Part shown: piece after piece, positions 7,819 to 16,677 of the stretch | Layout: each line of letters opens with the position of its first letter | How positions within the stretch are numbered: position 1 is the first letter of the stretch | Notes under the pieces: model-generated | What the model saw: only the letters and a program-made list of their open reading frames with translations | Databases searched by the model: none | Told to the model about the DNA's origin: nothing | From: DASSYK01 sp036258315 | GTDB lineage: Bacteria > Actinomycetota > Thermoleophilia > Solirubrobacterales > 70-9 | DNA length: 64,000 nucleotides | Direction: 5' to 3' | NCBI GenBank assembly: GCA_036258315.1 | Contig: DATADX010000042.1 | Coordinates: 1 to 64,000 of the forward strand | Made by a program: the position numbers and the translations under genes

Positions 7819-9303
7819 ATGGCTCAGGTGCCCGAGCCCCACGACGTCTCACCGGCCGCCCTGCCGCCCCTCCCGCCGTACGTGATCGTGCTGTTCGGCG
7901 CGACGGGGGATCTCTCCCGGCGCAAGCTGATGCCGGGGCTGCTGCATCTCTCCCAGGCGGGACTGATGCCGGAGTTCCGCGTCGTCGGCACCTCGCTCGA
8001 CGAGCTCGACGACGAGGCCTTCCGCAACTTCGCCCGCGCCGCGTGCCGGGACTTTCAGCGTCACGACGCGACCGACGAGGAGGTCGACCGTTTCGTCGCC
8101 CGCCTCACCTACGTCCCGAGCAGCGCCGGCGCCGACGGGCTCGCCAAGGCGGTCGCGAAAGCCGACCAGGTGTTGGGTGGCAAGCCGATGCGGCTGATCT
8201 ACCTCAGCATCCCGCCGGCCGCCGCCCCCGAAGTCGTCCGCCTGCTGGGGGAGTGCGGGCTCGCGGAGCGGTCGCGCGTCGTGATGGAGAAGCCGTTCGG
8301 GACCGACCTCGTCAGCGCGCGCGAGCTCAACCACTGCGTCCACGAGGTATTCGACGAGGAGCAGATCTTCCGTATCGATCACTTCCTCGGCAAGGAGGCC
8401 GCTCAGAACATTCTCGCGCTGCGGTTCGCCAACGGCCTCTTCGAGCCGATCTGGAACCGGAACCACATCGACCACGTTCAGATCGACATCCCCGAGACGC
8501 TCGACGTGGGCAGCCGCGGGGGCTTCTACGAGGGCACCGGGGCCTACCGCGACATGGTCGTCACCCATTTGTTCCAGGTGCTGGCGTTCGTCGCGATGGA
8601 GCCGCCGACCGCGCTCGCGCCGCTGGCGATCACGGACGAGAAGAACAAGGTGTTCCGCTCGATGCGCCCGATCGAACCGGGGAACGTCGTCCGAGGCCAG
8701 TACGAGGGCTACCGGCTCGAGCCCGGTGTCGCCCCGGATTCTCAGACCGAGACCTTCGTCGCGCTTCGAGCCGAGGTCGACAACTGGCGCTGGGCGGGGG
8801 TCCCCTTCTTCCTCCGCACCGGCAAGAGGCTGGCGGAGGAGGCGCGGATCATCTCGATCGCCTTTCACCAGCCCCCGCAGAGCATGTTCCCGGCAGGATC
8901 CGGGATCGGCGACTACGGCCCCGACCACCTCACGTTCGACCTCGACGAGTCCTCGCGCCTGTCGCTGTCCTTCTACGGCAAGCGCCCCGGTCCCGGGATG
9001 CACCTCGAGAAGCTCAGCATGCAGTTCTCCCTCTCGGAGATGGATCGCGAGGCGGACACCCTCGAGGCGTACGAGCGCCTGATCAGGGACGCGATGCAGG
9101 GCGACCGAACGCTGTTCACCACGGCCGAGGGGATCGAGCGCCTCTGGGAGATCTCGGAGCCGCTGCTCGCCGATCCGCCGCCGGTGATCCCCTACCCGCC
9201 CGGCTCGTGGGGGCCGGGCGAGGTGCGCGACCTGATCGCCCCGCGGCGCTGGCGGCTCCCGTTCGAGCGTCGCTGGCGCGAGACCAAGCTCGTCGTGGCC
9301 TGA
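7819..9303 (+). CDS. zwf: Glucose-6-phosphate 1-dehydrogenase
   Basis: Oxidises glucose 6-phosphate to 6-phosphogluconolactone with reduction of NADP(+), the entry step of the oxidative pentose phosphate pathway. The 494-residue length is normal for the family. The coenzyme motif GATGDLSRRKL lies at 27-37, the substrate/catalytic RIDHFLGKE at about 185-193, and the EKPFG motif at about 157. The start is ATG 7819, directly after a TAGCCT box. The gene stands alone: no 6-phosphogluconolactonase, gnd or opcA is adjacent, unlike many actinobacterial zwf clusters. Confidence 0.96.
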   Translation: MAQVPEPHDVSPAALPPLPPYVIVLFGATGDLSRRKLMPGLLHLSQAGLMPEFRVVGTSLDELDDEAFRNFARAACRDFQRHDATDEEVDRFVARLTYVPSSAGADGLAKAVAKADQVLGGKPMRLIYLSIPPAAAPEVVRLLGECGLAERSRVVMEKPFGTDLVSARELNHCVHEVFDEEQIFRIDHFLGKEAAQNILALRFANGLFEPIWNRNHIDHVQIDIPETLDVGSRGGFYEGTGAYRDMVVTHLFQVLAFVAMEPPTALAPLAITDEKNKVFRSMRPIEPGNVVRGQYEGYRLEPGVAPDSQTETFVALRAEVDNWRWAGVPFFLRTGKRLAEEARIISIAFHQPPQSMFPAGSGIGDYGPDHLTFDLDESSRLSLSFYGKRPGPGMHLEKLSMQFSLSEMDREADTLEAYERLIRDAMQGDRTLFTTAEGIERLWEISEPLLADPPPVIPYPPGSWGPGEVRDLIAPRRWRLPFERRWRETKLVVA

Positions 9304-9334
9304 GGCCGGTTCCCCACCGGCGTTCGCGAGACGA

Positions 9335-9406
9335 TGGGCGCGGCTGGTTTCGAACCAGCGACCTCTCGCGTGTGAAGCGAGCGCTCTCCCACTGAGCTAC
9401 GCGCCC
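9335..9406 (-). tRNA. tRNA-Val (anticodon CAC)
   Basis: On the minus strand a 72-base cloverleaf folds: acceptor GGGCGCG/CGCGCCC, D arm GCTC/GAGC, anticodon stem CTCGC/GCGAG around a loop TTCACAC with CAC in the anticodon positions, and T arm GCTGG-TTCGAAA-CCAGC. The discriminator is A and the 3' CCA is not encoded. It lies between zwf and the MMPL gene. Confidence 0.95.
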
Positions 9407-9501
9407 TGGGCGCAGAATCATAGGCCCGAGGTGGCGCGGTCCGCCCGCGACGGGTGGTCGGTCGCCGGGCCCTGACCTAGACTCGCGCCGAGCCGCGCGG
9501 G

Positions 9502-12500
9502 ATGCCCGGCTCCCCGGCCTTGGCGCGACTCCTGCACCGACTAGGGAAGTTCTCGGCCCAGCACAAATGGGTCGTCCTCGGCGCCTGGCTGGTCGCCCTC
9601 GTCGTCGTGATCGGCCTCGTCAAGAGCGTCGGCGCGAACACCTCGAACAACCTCGAGCTGCCGGGCACCGACAGCCAGGCGGCGACCGACCTCCTCGCGA
9701 AGCGCTTTCCGCCGCAGCAGAACGGCAAGAACCCGATCGTCTTCCACGCGCCCGACGGCAAGGTCACCGACGCCCAGAACAAGGAGGCGATCCAGCAGTC
9801 GTTCGACGCGATCAAGCGGCTGCCCCATGTCTACAGCGCGACGAGCCCGTTCAGCCAGCAGGGCCAGGCGCAGATCAGCAAGGACGAGCAGACGGCGTTC
9901 CTGACGGTGCTGCTCGAGATCGGCAACGAGAAGGTGACCGAGGGGCTCGCCCAGCGGTTTCTCGACGCGGCTGAGCCCGCGCGCAAGGCGGGGATGAAGG
10001 TCGCGGCGAGCGGCCAGATCGGCTCGGAGCTCTCCGAGCCCGAGACCCACAGCTCGGACGTGATCGGGATCTTCGCGGCGATGGTCATCCTCACGCTCAC
10101 CTTCGGGACGTTGGTTGCGATGGGGATGGCGATCGTCCCCGCAGTGCTCGGGCTTCTCGTCGGTCTCTCGATCATCGGCCTCCTCGGTCACGTCACCGAG
10201 GTCCCCTCGATCGCCCCGACCCTGGCGACGATGATCGGGCTGGGGGTCGGGATCGACTACGCGCTGTTCATGGTCAGCCGCTACCGCGCCCATCGCGCGG
10301 AGGGGATGGATACCCCGGACGCGATCGCCGAGGCGGTCGGGACGACGGGAACGGCGATCGTGTTCGCCGGCGGGACCGTGGTGATCGCGCTGGTCTCGCT
10401 GCTCGTGGCGGGGATCCCGCTGGTCACCTCGCTCGGATACGCGTCCGCCTTCGCCGTCGTGACCGCGGTGCTCGCGGCGATCACGCTCCTGCCCGCGCTG
10501 CTGGCCCTGATCGGCAACCGCATCGACTCGCTGGCGCTGCCCGCCTTCCTGCACCCGAAGGAGAAGCCCCCGGACCGGGGGTTCTGGGCCGACTGGGCGC
10601 GTTCCGTGACCGGCCATCCCGGGCGCTCGATCGCGATCACCCTCGCGCTGCTCGGGGTCCTGATCATCCCCTTCTTCTCACTCGAGCTCGGTCAGGAGGA
10701 CATCGGCGCCACGCCCAAGGACACGACCGAGCGCCAGGCCTATGACCTGATCGCCGAAGGGTTCGGTCCCGGCTACACGGGGCCGCTGCTGGTCGCGGTG
10801 AACCTCGAGGACGAGCCCGCCGAGCCGAGCGCGCAGTTCGAGAAGCAGTACGCGACGGCGCAGGAGCTCCAGGCGGAGCTCGAGCAGGAGCAGGCGACGG
10901 GCCAGGCCGGGGCGGAGTCGCTCGAGCGCTCGGCCGAGGAGCTCGAGGCGCAGCAGGCGCAGCTGCTCGCCGAGAAGGCGGCGCTCGAGACGAAGGCCGG
11001 CGACCTGAAACGCGAGAAGGCCCAGCTGGAGAAGAGCAGCGCGCAGCTGAAGAAGCAGCGGACGATCGTCGACCAGCTCGACGACCTGGTCGCCGAGGCG
11101 GCCGCGCTGGTCAGGAGCGGGGCGGAGCTGGCGGCCGATTCCGCCAGGGCCGTCGCTAAGCTCGAGGAGGTTAAGGCCGCCGAGGAGCTCACCGAGGCGC
11201 AGCTCCAGCAGCCGCATACGCCAGAGGAGCGCGCCCGCCTCGAGGCCCGGCTGCGGCTCCTGCAGCGCCGCGAGGCCAAGCTCGAGCAGGAGCTGGCGGG
11301 CATCAGGGCCGCGCAGCAGTCGCTGAAGTCACAGGGTGCCGCGGTGCACCGAGAGGCATCACGGCTGAAGAAGCAGGCCGAGAGCCTGGGGGCCGAGACG
11401 CTCGAGCTCGCCTCGGACGCGGCCGACGCCGCGGCCGAGGCCGTGACGCTGCTGAACAGGAAGAACAAGCTCGTCCAGCAGGCCGCCGGCGCGAAGGTCA
11501 AGGCGGCGAACCTGAACACCCAGAAGGCGCAGCTCGAGGCGCTCCAGGAGGAGGCCGCGGCCCAGCAGCAGCAGGCCGAGAAGCTGAAGGCGACCCTGAC
11601 CGACGAGCTGACTCTGGCCGGAGGCGACGAGCGCGGAACCGACACCCGCCTGGTCGGCTTGCAGGAGGCGCTCACCGCGACGATCGGGGTCCTGCTCGTC
11701 TCTCCGCCGGACATCAACAAGAAGGGCGACGCGGCCGTGTACACGGTGATCCCCGACGGCGACCCGGCGGACGAGGAGACCGCCGATCTGGTGACGACGA
11801 TCCGTGACTACGTGGTCCCGCAATCGACGCACGGGGAGGACATCGAGGCGCACGTCGGGGGGTCAACGGCCGGCAACGTCGACCTTGCCTCGGCGATCGC
11901 CTCGAAGCTGTTCCTCGTCCTGTTCGCCGTCAACGCGCTCGGCTTCCTGGTGCTGCTGATGGCCTTCCGCTCGTTCCTGGTCTCGACCCAGGCGGTGTTC
12001 GCGATCATGCTCTCGGTCTGCGCGGCATTCGGGGTTCTCACCGCCTGCTTCCAGTTCGGCTGGGGAATCGACCTGATCGGGATCGACACCGACAGCGACT
12101 CTGTCCCGATCGCGAGCTACGTGCCGCTGATCATGTTCGCCGTCCTGTTCGGCCTCTCGATGGACTACCAGGTGTTCCTGATGAGCCAGATCGAGCACGC
12201 GCGCACCAAGACGGCAGACGAGGTGAGCGCCGTCCGCGCCGGGCTCGCCGCCGGCGGCCGCGTGATCAGCGCGGCTGCCCTGATCATGATCTCGGTGTTC
12301 GGCAGCTTCATCCTCAACGGCGATCCGACCGTGAAGCAGTTCGGCGTCGGTCTCGCGACCGGTGTGGCGCTGGCGGCGCTCTGCGTGCTGCTGCTGGCGC
12401 CGGCGATTCTGACGCTCGCCGGCAAGGCCGCGTGGTGGATCCCCCGCTGGGCCGACCGCCTCCTCCCGAAGATCGACATCGAGGGCGCGGGCGCATCCGA

Positions 12501-12567
12501 GGCAGCGGATCGGAACGCTGCCGATCGAGGCGCGCGGGGGGACCGCGGCGACTCGATGCTGCTCTAG
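9502..12567 (+). CDS. MMPL/RND family transporter with a long periplasmic coiled coil
   Basis: A 1021-residue membrane protein of the MMPL branch of the RND superfamily, which moves lipids or other hydrophobic substrates using the proton gradient. TM1 is about 24-42, TM2-6 about 187-340, TM7 about 376-395, and the remaining helices lie between about 800 and 990. Proton-relay-type Asp-Tyr pairs appear in GVGIDYALF (about 248-256) and FGLSMDYQVF. The second extracytoplasmic loop holds an uninterrupted Glu/Lys/Ala/Gln heptad-rich region at about 445-705, broken by proline-containing QPHTPEE near 571-576, as expected for an antiparallel helical hairpin. The start ATG follows a TAGACT by 18 bases. 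The cargo is unknown. The 3' end overlaps the pilB-like gene by four bases, tail to tail. Confidence 0.9.
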   Translation: MPGSPALARLLHRLGKFSAQHKWVVLGAWLVALVVVIGLVKSVGANTSNNLELPGTDSQAATDLLAKRFPPQQNGKNPIVFHAPDGKVTDAQNKEAIQQSFDAIKRLPHVYSATSPFSQQGQAQISKDEQTAFLTVLLEIGNEKVTEGLAQRFLDAAEPARKAGMKVAASGQIGSELSEPETHSSDVIGIFAAMVILTLTFGTLVAMGMAIVPAVLGLLVGLSIIGLLGHVTEVPSIAPTLATMIGLGVGIDYALFMVSRYRAHRAEGMDTPDAIAEAVGTTGTAIVFAGGTVVIALVSLLVAGIPLVTSLGYASAFAVVTAVLAAITLLPALLALIGNRIDSLALPAFLHPKEKPPDRGFWADWARSVTGHPGRSIAITLALLGVLIIPFFSLELGQEDIGATPKDTTERQAYDLIAEGFGPGYTGPLLVAVNLEDEPAEPSAQFEKQYATAQELQAELEQEQATGQAGAESLERSAEELEAQQAQLLAEKAALETKAGDLKREKAQLEKSSAQLKKQRTIVDQLDDLVAEAAALVRSGAELAADSARAVAKLEEVKAAEELTEAQLQQPHTPEERARLEARLRLLQRREAKLEQELAGIRAAQQSLKSQGAAVHREASRLKKQAESLGAETLELASDAADAAAEAVTLLNRKNKLVQQAAGAKVKAANLNTQKAQLEALQEEAAAQQQQAEKLKATLTDELTLAGGDERGTDTRLVGLQEALTATIGVLLVSPPDINKKGDAAVYTVIPDGDPADEETADLVTTIRDYVVPQSTHGEDIEAHVGGSTAGNVDLASAIASKLFLVLFAVNALGFLVLLMAFRSFLVSTQAVFAIMLSVCAAFGVLTACFQFGWGIDLIGIDTDSDSVPIASYVPLIMFAVLFGLSMDYQVFLMSQIEHARTKTADEVSAVRAGLAAGGRVISAAALIMISVFGSFILNGDPTVKQFGVGLATGVALAALCVLLLAPAILTLAGKAAWWIPRWADRLLPKIDIEGAGASEAADRNAADRGARGDRGDSMLL

Positions 12568-14315
12568 CTCGCGGAGTTGCCGAGGACCCGGAGCACCTCG
12601 GGGATCGAGGTGATCCCCCGGCGCACCTTCTCGAGCCCGTCGTCGCGCAGCCGGTGCAACCCGGCGGCGACCGCGGCCGCCTCGATCTCCCCGCTCGCCG
12701 CCCTGGTCAGGATCAGGGAGCGGATCTGCTCCGTCAGGACGAGCACCTCGTACAGGCCGATCCGGCCCCGGTAGCCGCTCCCGTTGCAGCCGACGCATCC
12801 GACCGGCGCGTAGACCTCGAGCTCCTCACCGTCGCTCGGGCCGCCGATCTCGCCGAGCTCGGCGGCGGTGACCTTGACCGGGCGCTTGCACTCGTCGCAG
12901 AGGCGTCGGGCGAGGCGCTGGGCGACGACGCACTCGATCCCCGACGCGATCAGGAACGGCTCGACGCCCATGTCGATCAGCCGGGCGGCGGCGATCGAGG
13001 CATCGTTCGTGTGCAGCGTGGAGAGCACCAGGTGCCCCGTCAGCGCCGCCTCCATCGCGATCTGCGCCGTCTCGCGGTCACGGATCTCGCCGACCATCAG
13101 GGTGTCGGGGTCGGAGCGCACCATCGAGCGGAGCCCGGAGGCGAAGCTGAGCCCCGCCTTCGGGTTGACGTGGATCTGCTTCACGCCCTCGACCTCGTAC
13201 TCGACGGGGTCCTCGATGCTGATCACGGTCTTGTCCGGGGTGTTGACCTCGTTCAGGAGCGCGTACAGCGTCGTCGTCTTCCCGGCGCCCGTCGGGCCGG
13301 TTGCGAGCACCGCCCCCTGGATCTGCCTCACGGCCCGGAGCAGCTGCTCGCGGTCCTCGGCGCGCATCCCGAGCGATTCGAGGTCGAGCACGCCGCGGTC
13401 CTTGTCCAGGATCCGCATCACCACGGACTCCCCGCGGATCACGGGCAGGGTCGAGACGCGGACGTCGATGTGGCGCCCGTCGACGGTGAGCGCGACGCGG
13501 CCGTCCTGCGGCGCGCGCCGCTCGGCGATGTCGAGCTCGGCCATGATCTTGATCCGGGAGACGAGGCCGGGGACGAGCTTGCGCGGCACCTTCGTCGAGT
13601 CGATCACGACGCCGTCGACGCGGTATCGCACCTGCATGTCCCCGCTGCGCGGGTCGAAGTGGATATCGGAGGCGCCGCGGTTGACGGCGTCGGCGATCAC
13701 CGAGTGCACGAGCTTCACGACCGGGGCCTCCTCGGCGGAGGCACGGAGGTCGAGCAGCTCGGTGCGGCCCTCCTCGGCCTCTTCCTCCTCGCCGACCTCC
13801 TCGACCGACTCGCTCAGCCGGGTGAGCCGGCCGATCAGCGCCTCGACGCCCTCGGGCGTCGCGATCGCGCGGCGCACCTCGTACCCGGTCGCCATCGCGA
13901 TGTCGTCGAGCCCGAGCACGTTCGAGGGGTCCGCGGTCGCGACGAGCAGCGCCCCGTCGTCGAGGAAGGCGATCGGGATCGCCCGGTAGCGGCGGGCCTC
14001 GGCGGCGTCGACCAGGTTCGCAGCGCCCTGGTCCACCTCGAAGCGGTTCAGATCGACGTAGTCGAGGGTGTTCCGCTCGGCGAGCACCCGGGCGAGCTGG
14101 CCCGAGTCGAGGATCCCGCTCTCGACCAGCAGCGCGCCCATCGGCCGAGCCCCATCACGCTCCTTGGCCATCAGCTGCTCGACCAGCTCGCGGTCGGTAA
14201 AGCCGAGCTCGACGGCGACGTCGCCGAGGCGGCGGCGGGGGTCGCTCTGCCCGGAGGGAGGGATCAGGCCAGGGACCGGCGCGGTCGCGGCAGGGGTCTG
14301 CGTGCTGTTGGTCAC
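12564..14315 (-). CDS. Type II secretion / type IV pilus assembly ATPase (GspE/PilB)
   Basis: Cytoplasmic hexameric ATPase of 583 residues that drives pilus or pseudopilus assembly. The N-terminal MshEN-like domain (about 28-165, RLGDVAVELGFTDRELVEQLM) is followed by an acidic linker, then the catalytic core: SDIHFDPR (about 216-223), Walker A GPTGAGKTTT (340-349), and a C-terminal zinc-type tetracysteine (CDECKRP...CVGCNGSGYRGRIGLYE). The frame stays open upstream across pdxH; GTG 14315 was chosen because it precedes the first conserved residues and lies outside pdxH. No other pilus genes are in the window, so the partners (PilC, prepilins) must lie elsewhere. Confidence 0.9.
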   Translation of the reverse strand: MTNSTQTPAATAPVPGLIPPSGQSDPRRRLGDVAVELGFTDRELVEQLMAKERDGARPMGALLVESGILDSGQLARVLAERNTLDYVDLNRFEVDQGAANLVDAAEARRYRAIPIAFLDDGALLVATADPSNVLGLDDIAMATGYEVRRAIATPEGVEALIGRLTRLSESVEEVGEEEEAEEGRTELLDLRASAEEAPVVKLVHSVIADAVNRGASDIHFDPRSGDMQVRYRVDGVVIDSTKVPRKLVPGLVSRIKIMAELDIAERRAPQDGRVALTVDGRHIDVRVSTLPVIRGESVVMRILDKDRGVLDLESLGMRAEDREQLLRAVRQIQGAVLATGPTGAGKTTTLYALLNEVNTPDKTVISIEDPVEYEVEGVKQIHVNPKAGLSFASGLRSMVRSDPDTLMVGEIRDRETAQIAMEAALTGHLVLSTLHTNDASIAAARLIDMGVEPFLIASGIECVVAQRLARRLCDECKRPVKVTAAELGEIGGPSDGEELEVYAPVGCVGCNGSGYRGRIGLYEVLVLTEQIRSLILTRAASGEIEAAAVAAGLHRLRDDGLEKVRRGITSIPEVLRVLGNSAS

Positions 14316-14390
14316 CTCGGCTGTATCGGCCTCCGGCCGCTGGAAGTGAAGCCCCGCAACGCGAACCGGGTGAGCGGGGATGATGTCGGC

Positions 14391-15008
14391 ATGAGCCCGC
14401 GCCGTCCCGGCCTGCCGCCCCTCGATCGCGAGGCGCTCTCGGACGATCCGATCGAGCAGTTCGGCGAGTGGTTCGAGCTCGCCCGCCGCGATGTCCCGCT
14501 CGCCGAGGCAATCAGCCTGGCGACGGCAGACGCCGACTGCAACCCGAACGCCCGGATGGTCCTGCTGAAGGGCTTCTCTCGGGAGGGATTCAGCTTCTTC
14601 ACCAACTACGAGAGCGCGAAGGGCGAAGAGCTCACGACGAACCCGCGCGCGGCGCTGGTCGTCTACTGGCGCGAGCTCGACCGCCAGGTCCGGGTGCGCG
14701 GCACCGTCGAGCGCCTCCCCGGCGACGAGTCGAGCGCGTACTTCGCGACGCGCCCCCGCGACAGCCAGATCGCCGCAGCGGCATCGCCGCAGAGCTGGCC
14801 GATCGAGCGCAAGGATCTCGATGACCGCTACGAGCGCCTCGCGCGGGAGCTCGGGGAGGGCCCCGTGCCGCGGCCGGATCACTGGGGCGGGTACCTCGTC
14901 AGGCCCGACACGATTGAGTTCTGGCAGGGTCGCGAGAGCCGCATGCACGACCGCTTCCGCTACACCCGCGAGGGCGGGCGCTGGCGGATCGAGCGGCTCG
15001 CCCCCTAG
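14391..15008 (+). CDS. pdxH: Pyridoxamine 5'-phosphate oxidase
   Basis: FMN-dependent oxidation of pyridoxine or pyridoxamine 5'-phosphate to pyridoxal 5'-phosphate, the last step of vitamin B6 salvage. The 205-residue length fits. Typical segments are NARMVLLKGFSREGFSFFTNYESAKGEEL (FMN binding), VVYWRELDRQVRVRGTVERL, YFATRPRDSQIAAAASPQS, and the C-terminal WQGRESRMHDRFRY...WRIERLAP that ends in the family's conserved RLxP. ATG 14391 gives a family-typical N-terminus. It is divergent from the pilB-like gene (75-base gap). Its stop codon lies inside the long inverted repeat at 15005-15060. Confidence 0.95.
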   Translation: MSPRRPGLPPLDREALSDDPIEQFGEWFELARRDVPLAEAISLATADADCNPNARMVLLKGFSREGFSFFTNYESAKGEELTTNPRAALVVYWRELDRQVRVRGTVERLPGDESSAYFATRPRDSQIAAAASPQSWPIERKDLDDRYERLARELGEGPVPRPDHWGGYLVRPDTIEFWQGRESRMHDRFRYTREGGRWRIERLAP

Positions 15009-15060
15009 ATGAGCCGTTCCACGCCCCCGGACACGCGTCGGCGTGGAATCCCTCATCTAG
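15005..15060. repeat. 56-bp two-part perfect inverted repeat at the pdxH stop
   Basis: Outer arms CTAGATGAG (15005-15013) and CTCATCTAG (15052-15060) and inner arms TTCCACGCC (15017-15025) and GGCGTGGAA (15040-15048) are both perfect 9-bp complements, separated by a symmetric 3x3 internal loop. The 14-base apex holds a further GAC/GTC pairing. No T-tract follows. The left arm contains the pdxH stop codon and the right arm overlaps the TAGACT box in front of the SRP RNA. It may be a terminator for pdxH, an operator for the RNA promoter, or both. Confidence 0.75.
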
Positions 15061-15063
15061 ACT
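15058..15063 (+). promoter_or_regulatory. -10-like box of the SRP RNA gene
   Basis: TAGACT, the same hexamer seen before several protein genes here, predicts transcription starting near 15070, at the beginning of the conserved RNA. It overlaps the right arm of the 56-bp inverted repeat. Confidence 0.5.
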
Positions 15064-15069
15064 GTGCGG

Positions 15070-15315
15070 CGGACCGTGCTAGGCGGGGAATTAGCGGTGC
15101 CCTGTACCCGCAATCCGCTCTAGCGGGGCCGAATTCCCGTCTGAGGGGCCGGCGCTCGGAGCCGGGCCGCCCCGGACGGCGTTGAAGGCCAGGTCCTGCG
15201 CAGTGGCGGCCTGTGAACCAGGTCAGGTCCGGAAGGAAGCAGCCTTAAGCGGTAGCCGCCATGTGATGCAGGCAAGCCTGGCCCGAGCCGGCCGCGGCGG
15301 ACACGTCCGGGCACC
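15070..15315 (+). ncRNA. ffs: Signal recognition particle RNA, probably large type
   Basis: RNA core of the signal recognition particle, which binds Ffh and delivers nascent membrane proteins. The universally conserved apical domain is explicit: AGGTCCGGAAGGAAGCAGCC (GGAA tetraloop and asymmetric loop) at about 15225-15244, inside a GGCGGC/GCCGCC stem. A distal helix CCCGGACG (15171-15178) pairs with CGTCCGGG (15304-15311). A 5' domain at 15070-15150 has its own closing stem, GGGAATT (15086-15092) with AATTCCC (15132-15138), around smaller hairpins, and resembles an Alu-like domain of large bacterial SRP RNAs. A GCACCC/GGGTGC hairpin at 15311-15334 may be part of the terminator. The exact ends are estimates. 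Confidence 0.88.
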
Positions 15316-15365
15316 CCGTCTCGAGGATGGGTGCACGGTCCATTGATCTTTTCCGCCGGCGGCCG

Positions 15366-15371
15366 TAGATT
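15366..15371 (+). promoter_or_regulatory. -10-like box of the glycosyltransferase gene
   Basis: TAGATT ends nine bases before the ATG at 15381; no Shine-Dalgarno site is visible. Confidence 0.4.
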
Positions 15372-15380
15372 CGCCGGCTG

Positions 15381-16673
15381 ATGCAGACGATCGTGTTCTT
15401 CCCGGAGGGCGCCTTCGGGCCGACGAACAACTGCATCGGGATCGGGCAGGTTCTGCGCGGCCGAGGGCACCGCGTCGTGTTCGTGATCGAGGAGTCGTTC
15501 GCGGGGACGCTCGAGGAGAGGGGGTTCGAGGAGCGCCTGATGCGCCTCGCGCCCCCGCCCGAGCAGGAGGAGGAGCCGGGCCAGTTCTGGAAGGACTTCA
15601 TCCGCGAGACCGCGCCTGTCTTTCGCGAGTCGACCTTCGACCAGCTCGGCGACTTCATCGCCCCGACCTGGCAGGCGCTGCTGGACGGCGCCAGGTACGT
15701 CGACGACCGGCTCGCCGAGATCTTCGACGAGCTTCAGCCCGACGCGATCGTCGAGGACAACGTCTGCGCGTTCCCGGCGATCCCCGCCAGCGGACACCCG
15801 TGGGTGCGGATCGTCTCCTGCAATCCGCTCGAGATCAGGGATCCGGAGCTGCCGCCGGCCTTCTGCGGGCTGGCCGTCGACGACCGGACCGGCTGGGAGC
15901 AGCACCGGCGCGAGTACGCCCGCGTGATCGGCGAGATGCAGGCAGAGTTCAGCGAGTTCTGCGTCTCCCAGGGCGCGCCGCCGCTGCCCAACGGGGAGAT
16001 GATCCACGAGTCCGCGTGGCTCAACCTCTACCTGTACCCGGACGAGGTCGACTACCCGCGCTCGCGGCCGCTCGGGGGAACCTGGCACAACCTCGGGTCG
16101 AGCGTCCGCTCGACGGATGAGGACTGGAGCCCGCCGATCGATCTGGCGGGGGGGGAGGGAGCGCTGGTCTACGTCAGCCTCGGGTCGCTCGGATCGGGCG
16201 ATGTGGCGCTGATGGAGCGCCTCGTCGCCTCCCTCGCCGCCACGCCGCACCGCTACGTCGTCTCCAAGGGGCCGCAGCACGAGCAATACGACCTCGCGGG
16301 GAACATGACGGGGGAGGAGTTCCTCCCGCAGGTCTCCGTGCTGCCGGAGGTCGACCTGGTGGTCACCCACTGCGGCAACAACACGACGACCGAGTGCCTC
16401 CATTTCGGGAAGCCGATGGTCTGCCTGCCGATCTTCTGGGACCAGCACGACAACGCCCAGCGGATCGACGAGACCGGATTCGGCGTGCGGCTGCCGACCT
16501 ACTCGTTCGGCGACGACGAGATCGCCCGCGCGATCGACCGGCTGCTCGATGACCGCGCATTGGCCGAGCGCCTGGAGCGCACCTCGCGCCGCCTCCAGGC
16601 ATCACCCGGCACCGCGCTTGCCGCCGACCTGATCGAGCGCGTCGCAGTGACGGGCGAGCCGGTCTCGGCCTGA
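15381..16673 (+). CDS. GT1-type (UGT/MGT) glycosyltransferase
   Basis: A 430-residue GT-B glycosyltransferase that would transfer a sugar from a nucleotide donor to a small acceptor such as a macrolide, lipid or flavonoid-like molecule. The N-terminal domain starts FFPEGAFGPTNNCIGIGQVLRGRGHRVVFV, with an asparagine-rich loop where many family members have a catalytic histidine. The C-terminal donor-binding signature is clear: VVTHCGNNTTTECLHFGKPMVCLPIFWDQHDNAQR (about 335-370). It has no signal peptide. The acceptor is unknown and neighbours give no hint. The C-terminus has the expected ALAERLERTSRRL helix. Confidence 0.85.
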   Translation: MQTIVFFPEGAFGPTNNCIGIGQVLRGRGHRVVFVIEESFAGTLEERGFEERLMRLAPPPEQEEEPGQFWKDFIRETAPVFRESTFDQLGDFIAPTWQALLDGARYVDDRLAEIFDELQPDAIVEDNVCAFPAIPASGHPWVRIVSCNPLEIRDPELPPAFCGLAVDDRTGWEQHRREYARVIGEMQAEFSEFCVSQGAPPLPNGEMIHESAWLNLYLYPDEVDYPRSRPLGGTWHNLGSSVRSTDEDWSPPIDLAGGEGALVYVSLGSLGSGDVALMERLVASLAATPHRYVVSKGPQHEQYDLAGNMTGEEFLPQVSVLPEVDLVVTHCGNNTTTECLHFGKPMVCLPIFWDQHDNAQRIDETGFGVRLPTYSFGDDEIARAIDRLLDDRALAERLERTSRRLQASPGTALAADLIERVAVTGEPVSA

Positions 16674-16677
16674 GCGC

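Noticed and set aside
9421..9501. Leaderless promoter for the first MMPL gene
   Set aside because: TAGACT at 9478 is 18 bases from the ATG, outside the 5-9 base window seen for the other genes, so I did not count it.
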